DNA of 64,000 bases, taken from positions 42,020 through 106,019 of the forward strand of contig NZ_BMNT01000021.1 of the NCBI RefSeq assembly GCF_014646695.1, in the 5' to 3' direction. Source of the DNA: Sphaerisporangium melleum (GTDB lineage Bacteria > Actinomycetota > Actinomycetes > Streptosporangiales > Streptosporangiaceae). Below the pieces are notes generated by a model, which saw nothing but the letters and a program-made list of their open reading frames with translations, was not told the DNA's origin and did not search any database. The position numbers and the translations under genes were made by a program. Shown piece after piece: positions 25,008 to 32,768 of the stretch (positions are counted from its first letter, which is position 1; each line of letters opens with the position of its first letter).

Positions 25008-27068
25008 TCAGACGGTGACGCGGCGCAGGCGGGACTTGGGGGCCTCCTCGCCGGGGAAGACCCGCTTGACGCCGTCCCCGAGGGCCTGCTCGATGATCCG
25101 GATGTCGCGCACCAGGTGCTCCAGGCCGCTCGGCTCCAGCGAGGCCGCGTGGTCGGAGCCCCACATCGTGCGGTCCAGGGTGATGTGCCGCTCCACGGTG
25201 ACCGCGCCGAGGGTGACCGCGGCGAGCGAGATCTGCAGGCCGCGCTCGTGCCCGGAGTAGCCCACCGGGACGCCGTAGCGGTCCTGCAGTGTGCCGATGG
25301 TGCGCAGGTTGGCCTCCTCCGGCGGCAGCGGGTAGGTGGAGGTGGCGTGCATCATCACCAGGCGGCCGGTGCCGAGGATCTCCACGGCCGCGTCGATCTC
25401 CTCCAGCGTGGACATGCCGGTGGACAGGATGATCGGCTTGCCGGTCGCGGCCAGGCGGCGCAGCAGCTCGTGGTCGGTCACGCTGGCCGAGGCGACCTTG
25501 TGCGTGACGACGTTCATCTCCTCCAGGAAGTCCACCGACGGCACGTCCCACGGGGAGGCGAACCAGTCCAGGCCGCGCTCGGCGCAGTACTTGGCGATCT
25601 GGGTGTACTCGTCCTGGCCGAACTCCACCCGGTACTTGTACTCCAGGTAGGTCATCTCGCCCCACGGCGTCTGGCGGATCTGGTCGCGCTGGTGGGCCGG
25701 CACGGCGATCTCCGGCGTGCGCTTCTGGAACTTCACCGCCTGGCAGCCGGCGTCGGCGGCCACGTCGATGAGGCGGCGCGCGATGTCCAGGTCGCCGTTG
25801 TGGTTGATGCCGATCTCCCCGATGACGTACACCGGGTGGCCGGGGCCGACCAGCGAGCCGCCGATCGGGACCGGGGCCGACTTGACCCGGACGGCGGGCC
25901 GCGGCCCGGCGACCGGCGGCTCGGCGCCGGCCGGCCGGGCGGCCAGCACGCGGTCGCACAGCTCGCGGACGGCTCCGGCGCCGCCCTGGTGGCTCAGCAC
26001 GACGCGGGCGGCGGCGCGCACGCGCGGGTGGGCGTCGGGGACGGCCACCGGCCAGCCGACCAGCTCCAGGCAGCCGAGGTCGTTGAGGTCGTTGCCGACG
26101 TAGGCCACCCGCGCCGGGTCCAGGCCCTCGATGCTCAGCCAGTCGCTCAGGGCGGTCTGCTTGGAGGCCAGGCCCTGCAGCACGGGGACGCCGAGCTTGC
26201 GGGCGCGGGCGGTCACCACCGGGTTCTGCTCGGTGGACAGCACCAGGATCTTCACCCCGGCCCGCTTGAGCATGGCGACGCCGAGACCGTCGGAACGGCT
26301 GACCGCCACCGTCTCGCGGCCCTCCTGGTCGACGTAGACCAGGTCGTCGGTGTGCACGCCGTCGAAGTCGGTGACCACGGCGTCCACGTCGAGCGGGGCG
26401 GGACGGCCGGCCAGCGGCGCGAGCGCGCGGACGATCTCCAGGTCCTCGGGGGTGTCGACCTCCACCGCGTGGCTGGAGGGCACCGGCTGGACGGCGACGG
26501 TGCCGAAGAAGCGGTGCCCGTGCTCGCGCAGCCCCGCGGTGCGGATGGCGTAGAAGGCGCCGGTCTCGCGGTACTCCGGCTCGCGGTCCTGGCGGCGCGG
26601 ACGGTGGCCCGGGTCGTGGTTGACGCCGTTCACCTCGCCGTCGCGGCCGGCCCAGACGAACTCGTGGGTGGGCACCGCGGAGAACGCCACGTCGGCGGTG
26701 CCCTCCAGCACCTTGGCCACCGCCGCCGACAGGTCGGCGGGGTCGATGAAGGCGCTGGTGCACTGCACGAGGACGACGACCTCGGGGTCGGCGCCGAGCT
26801 GGTCGAGCGCGTGCAGCAGGGCCGACTCGCTGGAGGCCGTCGCGTCGCTCAGCTCGGCGGGACGCCGGACGACGCGCGCGCCGGCGGCCTCGGCCACGGC
26901 GGCGATCGTGTCGTGGTCGGTGCTGACGACCACCTCGTCGATGAGCTCCGCCTCCCGGCAGGAGGCGACCGCGCGGGCCACCAGGGGCGTGCCGCCCACC
27001 TTGGCCAGGTTCTTCAGCGGTACGCCCGCAGAACCTCCACGGGCGGGGACGACGGCCAGGACTCGCAA
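25008..27068 (-). CDS. Tri-domain CMP-nonulosonate synthetase / HAD phosphatase / NeuB-type synthase
   Basis: One 686-residue chain holds three consecutive enzymes of the sialic-acid-like pathway. Residues 1-222 are a CMP-acylneuraminate synthetase (VVPARGGSAGVPLKNLAKVGG, QCTSAFIDP, RETGAFYAI). Residues 228-376 are a KdsC/NeuA-C-like HAD phosphatase (VVTDFDGVHTDD with Asp234/Asp236, LSTEQNPVV, VGNDLNDLGCL). Residues about 400-686 are a NeuB-type aldolase (YVIGEIGINHNGD, AVKFQKRTPE, KVASASVTDHELL, ILSTGMS, GYSGHE, ERHITLDR). The expected C-terminal SAF (antifreeze) domain is absent: the chain ends at RKS-like KSRLRRVTV. No NeuC epimerase is nearby, so the substrate may be mannose 6-phosphate, leading to Kdn 9-phosphate, Kdn and CMP-Kdn. 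The TTG start has GGGAG 7-8 nt upstream. Confidence 0.9.
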   Translation of the reverse strand: MRVLAVVPARGGSAGVPLKNLAKVGGTPLVARAVASCREAELIDEVVVSTDHDTIAAVAEAAGARVVRRPAELSDATASSESALLHALDQLGADPEVVVLVQCTSAFIDPADLSAAVAKVLEGTADVAFSAVPTHEFVWAGRDGEVNGVNHDPGHRPRRQDREPEYRETGAFYAIRTAGLREHGHRFFGTVAVQPVPSSHAVEVDTPEDLEIVRALAPLAGRPAPLDVDAVVTDFDGVHTDDLVYVDQEGRETVAVSRSDGLGVAMLKRAGVKILVLSTEQNPVVTARARKLGVPVLQGLASKQTALSDWLSIEGLDPARVAYVGNDLNDLGCLELVGWPVAVPDAHPRVRAAARVVLSHQGGAGAVRELCDRVLAARPAGAEPPVAGPRPAVRVKSAPVPIGGSLVGPGHPVYVIGEIGINHNGDLDIARRLIDVAADAGCQAVKFQKRTPEIAVPAHQRDQIRQTPWGEMTYLEYKYRVEFGQDEYTQIAKYCAERGLDWFASPWDVPSVDFLEEMNVVTHKVASASVTDHELLRRLAATGKPIILSTGMSTLEEIDAAVEILGTGRLVMMHATSTYPLPPEEANLRTIGTLQDRYGVPVGYSGHERGLQISLAAVTLGAVTVERHITLDRTMWGSDHAASLEPSGLEHLVRDIRIIEQALGDGVKRVFPGEEAPKSRLRRVTV

Positions 27069-27238
27069 GGTCTACTCCCTGATAAGGACGTGCGAGCGCA
27101 CCGCCATCGGTCGCGCTCACGAGGTAGTCACGCACGCTAACCACCGGCACTGTCCTGTTCGGCATGTGCGAGCTGAACGCCCAGCGTCGCTCCTGTTAAC
27201 ACTTGACGCTCCCCGGCTCCGCTCAGCCGGGGGGCGGT

Positions 27239-28594
27239 TCACTCGGCGAGCGGCAGCCTCAGCACGAACCGCGTCCCCTCGGGCACGCTCTCCACGTGCA
27301 GCGTTCCACCGTGGGCGATGGCGACGTCCCGGGCGATGGCCAGGCCGAGCCCCGTCCCGCCCTTGTCCCTGCTGCGGGCGGCGTCCAGCCGGGTGAACCG
27401 GTGGAAGACGCGCTCGTGGTCCTCCTCGGCGATGCGGTCGCCGTCGTTGGTGACGGCGAGCACGGCCGTGCCGCCCTCGGCGCGCACCTCCAGCCGGACG
27501 AGCTGGGCGGCGTGCCGCTGGGCGTTGCCGAGCAGGTTGTCGATCACCCGGTACAGGTGGGTGCGCACCCCCATCACCGTGACGTCGTCGCCGAGGTCGG
27601 CGATGACCGGCAGCCGGGTGTGCCGGCGCGCGATCTCCCCGGCGGCGAGCCGGCCGAGGTCGACCAGCTCCTGCGCCGCCGGCCCCGCCGAGCCGAGCCT
27701 GGCCATGAACAGCAGGTCGGTGACGATGCGCTCCAGGCGGTCGGTGTCGCGCAGAGCGCCGGCCGCCAGGGTGGGGACGTCGGTGTCGGCGGGGTACAGC
27801 AGCGCCTCCTCCAGCTGGGCGCGCAGCCCGGCGATCGGGGTGCGCAGCTCGTGGGAGGCGTCGGCGGCGAACCGGCGCTGCTGCTCCACCGAGTGCTCCA
27901 GCCGGGCGAGGGTGCTGTTCACCGTGCGGGCCAGGTGGGCGATCTCGTCCTCGCCGCCCGGGTCGCGCACCCGCGACGACAGGTCGCTGGCGGTGATGTG
28001 GGCGAGCTGGTACTGGATGTGGTCGATCGTGCGCAGGCCCCGGTCGGCCGCGCGGTAGGCGATCCACCCGACCAGGCCGGCGACCGCGACGACCTGCAGG
28101 CCGAGGGCCGCGTCCAGCGCGCGGGTGGCCAGCACGGCCGGGGCGGGTTCGGCGGCGTACACGATGGGGGAGGCGGGGGTGGAGCCGGTCAGGGCGGCCG
28201 TCACCTGGTGGCAGCCGGAGGTGAAGTGCGGGCAGGCGGTGAAGTCGCGCAGGTCGTGCGGGTCCGGGGGGCGCACGTCGCTCAGCGGCGGCAGGCTCTG
28301 CCCCTCGGCCGTCGCGGCGAGCACGTGGTGGCCCGGGCCGACCACCTGGATGACGGTGACCCCTCCGGGGCCGGGGGGGATGGGGTTGCGCAGGGACCCG
28401 TCGTGGAAGGCGGCGGTGACCCGCGCGGCGGCCTGCCTGGTCTCGTGCCAGATGCTGTTGGCGACGCTGGCCCTGATGACCAGGTCGGCGGCGATGGCCA
28501 GGGGGACGAGGAAGACGGCGGCCAGTGCGAGGGTGAGGAGGGTGACCCGCCCTCTGATCGACCGCGGCCGGACGGGGACCGGTGGGAGGGGCAT
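27239..28594 (-). CDS. Sensor histidine kinase, no adjacent response regulator
   Basis: The 451-residue kinase has two membrane helices (about residues 16-36 and 160-180) around an extracytoplasmic loop with three cysteines (CPHFTSGCHQ and neighbours), a HAMP segment, the phosphoacceptor box ADASHELRTPI, an N box (DNLLGNAQRH), and G boxes (GGTGLGLAIARD). It would sense an outside signal and phosphorylate a response regulator, but none is encoded next to it. The ATG at 28594 is chosen over a TTG two codons upstream because TAGCCT (28606-28601 on the minus strand) lies 6 nt before it, as for a leaderless transcript. Confidence 0.88.
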   Translation of the reverse strand: MPLPPVPVRPRSIRGRVTLLTLALAAVFLVPLAIAADLVIRASVANSIWHETRQAAARVTAAFHDGSLRNPIPPGPGGVTVIQVVGPGHHVLAATAEGQSLPPLSDVRPPDPHDLRDFTACPHFTSGCHQVTAALTGSTPASPIVYAAEPAPAVLATRALDAALGLQVVAVAGLVGWIAYRAADRGLRTIDHIQYQLAHITASDLSSRVRDPGGEDEIAHLARTVNSTLARLEHSVEQQRRFAADASHELRTPIAGLRAQLEEALLYPADTDVPTLAAGALRDTDRLERIVTDLLFMARLGSAGPAAQELVDLGRLAAGEIARRHTRLPVIADLGDDVTVMGVRTHLYRVIDNLLGNAQRHAAQLVRLEVRAEGGTAVLAVTNDGDRIAEEDHERVFHRFTRLDAARSRDKGGTGLGLAIARDVAIAHGGTLHVESVPEGTRFVLRLPLAE

Positions 28595-28868
28595 TGGCAA
28601 AGGCTATCCGCGCGGATCTCCGGCAAGATCCGTGAGCTGGGAAAGGAGTCGCCAAGGGATGGCAAACTCCTGCGGGAGGGCCACCGGACGGGGCGGCTCG
28701 GGACCTTAGCGTCCGGGTGGCCGGATCAGCCGGATCCGGCCGCCGCGGCCGGGAACGTTCCGGCGCCACAGGTCTCCTCGCGCGAGAGATCGGCGAGATG
28801 GGTCTCCCGGAGGAGATCTTCGACCGCTACGGTGTGCGGCAGCGATCCTTGAGCACGAGTGTGGGGTT

Positions 28869-30200
28869 ATGGCGCCGAGAGCCTGGCGAGCCTGCCTGTC
28901 GTTACCGCTGACGTCCATTCTGGCGGCGGCGCCGGCGGTTCCGGCGTCATCGCACGCCCTGCCCGGAGAGGTCCCGAGTGCCCGGCAGATCGCCGCGCAC
29001 GGCTCTCTCTCGGCCCGCAGGGTGTTCTACCTCGATCCGCGCGAGGGGGACGACGACGCGCCCGGCACCGCCCCGGGCAAGGCGTGGCGGTCGCTGAAAC
29101 GGGCCGGCCACGCCCGCCTGCGGCCGGGCGACACGCTGTTGCTGCGGCGGGGCGGCCGGTGGAAGGGCACCCTGAGGCTGGCCGGCGACGGCACCGCGGC
29201 CCGGCCGATCACGGTCGGCGCGTACGGCGAGGGCGCGCGCCCGCGCATCGGCGGCCGGGACGGCGACTGCGTCGTGGTCGCCGGGTCGTACTGGCGGGTC
29301 GCCGAGCTGCGGGCCAGCGGCTGCGGCTGGGCGGGATTCCGGGTCGAGGGCCGCCGCAACGACCTGTGGGACCTGTACGCCGACCGCAACGTCGCCGGGG
29401 TGTGGGTGACCCCGGGCGCGGCCGACAACGTGCTGCGCAACAGCCAGATGATCGGCAACGACCGGATGAGCGTCGACGACGCCGAGCCCGACAACGACTC
29501 GGGGGCCTTCGGCGTGCTGCTGAACGGCGACGACAACCGGGTGGTCGGCAACCTCATCACCGGCAGCTACGCCGCGAGCCGGGACTACGTCGCCGACGGC
29601 GCGGCGGTGGAGATCTACGGCGGGGACCGCAACGTGGTCGCCCACAACGTGGCGCGCGACAACGAGACCTTCACCGAGCTCGGCCGCCCTCCCGGCGGCA
29701 CGGCGAACGGCAACCTGTTCGCCCACAACGTGGTGACCTCCTCGCGGCGCCGCGGCTCGTTCCTGATCACCAGGGGCGCGGGGCACGTGGTCGGGCCGGT
29801 CCGGGGCACGGTCGCCGTGCACAACTCGGTGTACCTGCCCGCCCGGCACACCATCGGCTTCTCCTGTGCCGACGGCTGCTCCGGGAAGATCCTCCGGCTG
29901 CGCAACAACGTGATCAAGGTCGGCGGGCAGGTCGGGTTCGAGGACGGCTCGGGCGTCGACGACGCGGGCGGGGTGTACGACGGCCGCAGCGGGGACTTCA
30001 AGCCCGGCCGCCGGTCGGTACGCGCCGACCCGCGCTTCGCGAGCCGCCGCGACCTCAGGCTGCGCCCGGGGTCCCCCGCCATCGGGCGCGGCGTCCACCT
30101 CAAGGCATCCTGGTACGGCGGGAGGGGGATGACCCACGACGCGGCCGGCCGGTCGATCCGGCGGTCCGGCAACCCGGACGCGGGGGCGTACCAATATTGA
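28869..30200 (+). CDS. Secreted right-handed parallel beta-helix protein
   Basis: The 443-residue product has a signal peptide (ACLSLPLTSILAAAPAVPASSHA) and then FYLDPREGDDDAPGTAPGKAWRSL, the typical start of pectate-lyase-like or DUF1565 beta-helix proteins. The body shows repeated turns with N-x-v and G-N motifs (NVLRNSQMIGND, NRVVGNLITGS, RNVVAHNVARDN, NGNLFAHNVV, NNVIKVGG), about 10 rungs, and ends with PGSPAIGRGVHLK ... NPDAGAYQY, a common terminal motif of these proteins. Such helices bind or cut polysaccharides, but catalytic residues cannot be assigned. A short two-cysteine loop (SCADGCSG) may form a disulfide. Its location next to the glycan cluster suggests action on surface polysaccharide; this is inference. 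Confidence 0.82.
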   Translation: MAPRAWRACLSLPLTSILAAAPAVPASSHALPGEVPSARQIAAHGSLSARRVFYLDPREGDDDAPGTAPGKAWRSLKRAGHARLRPGDTLLLRRGGRWKGTLRLAGDGTAARPITVGAYGEGARPRIGGRDGDCVVVAGSYWRVAELRASGCGWAGFRVEGRRNDLWDLYADRNVAGVWVTPGAADNVLRNSQMIGNDRMSVDDAEPDNDSGAFGVLLNGDDNRVVGNLITGSYAASRDYVADGAAVEIYGGDRNVVAHNVARDNETFTELGRPPGGTANGNLFAHNVVTSSRRRGSFLITRGAGHVVGPVRGTVAVHNSVYLPARHTIGFSCADGCSGKILRLRNNVIKVGGQVGFEDGSGVDDAGGVYDGRSGDFKPGRRSVRADPRFASRRDLRLRPGSPAIGRGVHLKASWYGGRGMTHDAAGRSIRRSGNPDAGAYQY

Positions 30201-30345
30201 AACGCCCGAATCAGACTTGTTCCGTACATATCCGCGGAACATCGGCGAAACCTGCATCGGCCACCCTGTGTGGCGAGGTGCTGCTGATGAGAGAAACAGG
30301 GTGTCGGCTCATTCGCGGGGCCCGGCCGGACGAGCAGAGGCGGTG

Positions 30346-30978
30346 ATGAGGGTGCTGAGAATGCGGGTGTCGCTGCCCGACCGTCCGGGCGTGCTCGGCC
30401 AGGTGGCCCGGGCGTTCGGGGTGCTCGGCGCGGACATCCTCCAGGTCACGGTCCTGGAGCGGGAGGCCGGTCGCGCGATGGACGACTTCACCCTGTCCTG
30501 GCCCGGCGGGTTCGGCGCCGACGAACTGCGCGAGCGCCTGTCGGTGGTGCCGGGGGTGCGCATCGAGGGAGTGTGGCCCACCCGGGAGGTTCCGGGCGCG
30601 AACCCCGACTACGACCTGCTCGGCCACGTCGCCTCCGACGTCGAGCGCGCCTTCGTCACGCTGGTCGACGCGGTGCCCGACCTGGTCAGCGCCGAGTGGG
30701 CGGTCGCCGTCGACTCGGTGACCGGTGCCGTCGTGCACGGCAGCTGGCAGGCTCCCGGCGTGGAGGCGATGCCCGACCTCACCCCGCTGCGGCCCTCGTC
30801 GTTCAGCGAGGGGACGCTGCACCTGCTCAGCCTCCCGGTCAAGGCGGCCGGGCTGCACCTGGTCGTGGCGCGCTCCGAGGGCCCGGCCTTCCACCAGGTG
30901 GAGCTGGACAAGGTCGTCCGCGTCGTGGAGATCGTCGCCCTGCTCGCGGACACGGCGGCGCAGGGCACGGTGGCCTGA
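30346..30978 (+). CDS. ACT-domain amino-acid-binding regulatory protein
   Basis: The 210-residue protein opens with an ACT domain: MRVLRMRVSLPDRPGVLGQVARAFGVLGADILQVTVLERE (residues 1-40), with the ligand-binding glycine between first strand and helix. The second half (about 75-205: DYDLLGHVASDVERAFVTLVDAVPDLVSAEWAVAVD...) looks like a compact GAF-like or second ACT-like domain without catalytic residues. It may sense an amino acid or related compound in the cytoplasm. The ATG (or the GTG just before it) follows GCAGAGG. No operon partner is evident. The ligand and effect are unknown. Confidence 0.72.
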   Translation: MRVLRMRVSLPDRPGVLGQVARAFGVLGADILQVTVLEREAGRAMDDFTLSWPGGFGADELRERLSVVPGVRIEGVWPTREVPGANPDYDLLGHVASDVERAFVTLVDAVPDLVSAEWAVAVDSVTGAVVHGSWQAPGVEAMPDLTPLRPSSFSEGTLHLLSLPVKAAGLHLVVARSEGPAFHQVELDKVVRVVEIVALLADTAAQGTVA

Positions 30979-31035
30979 GCCGTGACCGTCACGCGGCCAT
31001 CCGGCGCCCTGGCGGGTGGTGCGGGCGCGCGGCCG

Positions 31036-32337
31036 TCAGCGCCGGGGCGGGTCGATGCGGTCGCCCTGCACGGTGAACAGCATCAGCTTGCTGAGGTCCA
31101 CGGCCACCCGGCCGAAGTCCCCGGTGCGCCACACCGGGCGCGAGCCGAGGCGGACGATGAGGTCGGAGCGGCGGTGGTGGCCGCTGCCCGGCGGCGGGGT
31201 GTGCTCCTCGGCGGGGTCGGCGTCGCCGTGCCCGCCGCCGGGGATCAGCCGCCGCATCACCGCGCGCATCCGGCCGCCCACGCCGTTCCCGGCGTGCCCG
31301 TTGCCGTTGACGTGCCCGTTGAGGCCCGGCGCCGGCTCCGGCGCCGGCACGGCGGGGATGCCGACCTCCAGGTAGGCGAGCCATTCGTGGCCGTGGTACT
31401 CAAGGGCCCTGACCCGGCCGGCGAAGTGCGGGCCCTCGGCGCCCTCGGGGATCGGCGCGAGCGCGTCGGGCCGGATGCCCACGATGATCTGGCTGCCGGT
31501 GTGCTGGGAGACGGCGTACGACCGCGGGTCGGTCCACGGCATCGTGATCTGGTGCAGCCCGAAGTCCAGCGAGATGTACTGGTTCTGCGGGGTGCGCACC
31601 GTGGCCGCCAGCAGGTTGAGCTGCTGTGAGCTGAGGAAGGCCGCGACGAAGGCCGTGGCCGGGTCGTTGTAGATCTGCCCGGGGGTGCCCACGTCCTGCA
31701 GCACGCCGCGATTCATGATCGCGATGCGGTCGGCGAGGGTGAGCGCCTCGACCTGGTCGTGCGTCACGTAGATCGTCGTGACGCCGAGCGCGCGGACCAG
31801 CGAGGAGATCTCCATGCGCAGCTCGGTCCGCATGCCGGCGTCCAGGTTGGACAGCGGCTCGTCCATGAGGAACAGGGAGGGCTGCCGGACGATGGCCCTG
31901 CCCATCGCCACGCGCTGGCGCTGGCCGCCGGAGAGCGTTCCAGGGCGGCGGTCCAGCGTCTCGTCGATGTGCAGCGCGCGGGAGAGCTCGACCACCCGAT
32001 CCCTGACCAGGTTCGGGTCGGCTTTGGCGATCTCCAGCGGGAACGACAGATTGCCGCGGACGGTGCGGTGCGGATAGAGCGCGCCGTTCTGGAAGACCAT
32101 CGCGACGTCCCGGTCGCGGGGGGCGAGCTCGTTGGCGTGTTTCCCGTCGAGGTAGAGATCGCCGGAGGTGATCTCCTCCAGTCCGGCGATCATTCGTAGC
32201 AGCGTGGACTTGCCGCAGCCCGATGGCCCGAGCAGGACGAGGAGTTCCCCCTCTTCGGCCCGCAGGCTCATGCGATCGACCGCGAGATGCCCGCCGGGGT
32301 ACACCTTTGTCACGCTGTCGAGAACGACGGTACTCAT
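31036..32337 (-). CDS. msiK: Sugar ABC importer ATPase (MsiK/UgpC type)
   Basis: The 433-residue ATPase has the full set for carbohydrate importers: Walker A GPSGCGKST, Q loop VFQNGALYPH, signature LSGGQRQRVAMGRA, Walker B LFLMDEPLSNLD, switch histidine VTHDQ, and C-terminal OB/MOI domains (VGIRPDAL). About 60 residues (near 336-400) of Pro/Gly/His-rich low complexity are inserted in the regulatory domain, making it longer than the usual 370-380. It is divergent from the maltose-type importer genes, and the ceb importer has no ATPase, so one shared ATPase, as MsiK in streptomycetes, is likely. GGGAGGA lies 9 nt before the ATG. Confidence 0.85.
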   Translation of the reverse strand: MSTVVLDSVTKVYPGGHLAVDRMSLRAEEGELLVLLGPSGCGKSTLLRMIAGLEEITSGDLYLDGKHANELAPRDRDVAMVFQNGALYPHRTVRGNLSFPLEIAKADPNLVRDRVVELSRALHIDETLDRRPGTLSGGQRQRVAMGRAIVRQPSLFLMDEPLSNLDAGMRTELRMEISSLVRALGVTTIYVTHDQVEALTLADRIAIMNRGVLQDVGTPGQIYNDPATAFVAAFLSSQQLNLLAATVRTPQNQYISLDFGLHQITMPWTDPRSYAVSQHTGSQIIVGIRPDALAPIPEGAEGPHFAGRVRALEYHGHEWLAYLEVGIPAVPAPEPAPGLNGHVNGNGHAGNGVGGRMRAVMRRLIPGGGHGDADPAEEHTPPPGSGHHRRSDLIVRLGSRPVWRTGDFGRVAVDLSKLMLFTVQGDRIDPPRR

Positions 32338-32438
32338 CGTCACTCGTTCCTCCCGGGCGGCATGCCCGGATCCAGCCGTCATGTTGTGATTGATGAGGTA
32401 GTACATCGCGTATCGGGGCGCTGTGTCCATACGTGTGG

Positions 32439-32452
32439 TGAGAAAACGCTCA
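32439..32452. promoter_or_regulatory. Possible operator in the msiK-malE divergent region
   Basis: TGAG-AAAACG-CTCA has 4-bp inverted arms around a CG-containing core, the general form of LacI-family sites. It lies about 100 bases upstream of the msiK start. It is degenerate, so the call is weak. Confidence 0.25.
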
Positions 32453-32610
32453 TCCGCCGGTTACTTGACCGTTGCCCGGCCGTCGACGTCAGGACGTGCG
32501 AAAACCCACCCCGGCGCCCGTGCCTGCCATGACGCCGGCCGCCCGCCCCGCGCGGCCGTGGGCGGACGTTGTCGAACCCCGCACATCCGGTCGGCAACGC
32601 CTGTGCAATG

Positions 32611-32679
32611 ACAGGCGTGTCACAATTTGCAGAAAGTTTCCGAAAGGTATTTCAGGCCAGTTCACACGCCTGTTACGTT
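32611..32679 (+). promoter_or_regulatory. Operator-promoter region of malE with long inverted repeat
   Basis: ACAGGCGTGT (32611-32620) and its exact complement ACACGCCTGT (32664-32673) flank GAAAGTTTCCGAAAG (32632-32646), whose GAAA-N-TTTC core matches LacI-family sites known in actinobacterial sugar genes. TTCAGG (32651-32656), a 17-bp spacer and TACGTT (32674-32679) form a promoter candidate, with the right arm inside the spacer. The LacI regulator at 37612 is the likely ligand. The rest of the 431-base divergent gap shows no gene. Confidence 0.5.
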
Positions 32680-32768
32680 CCGCGTACCCGATCGACGCGG
32701 CGCCCCCGACCGGACGCGCCCGCCGAGCACCGGGCCAAGGCAATGGAGCTGAGCAAGGAGTGCACACA

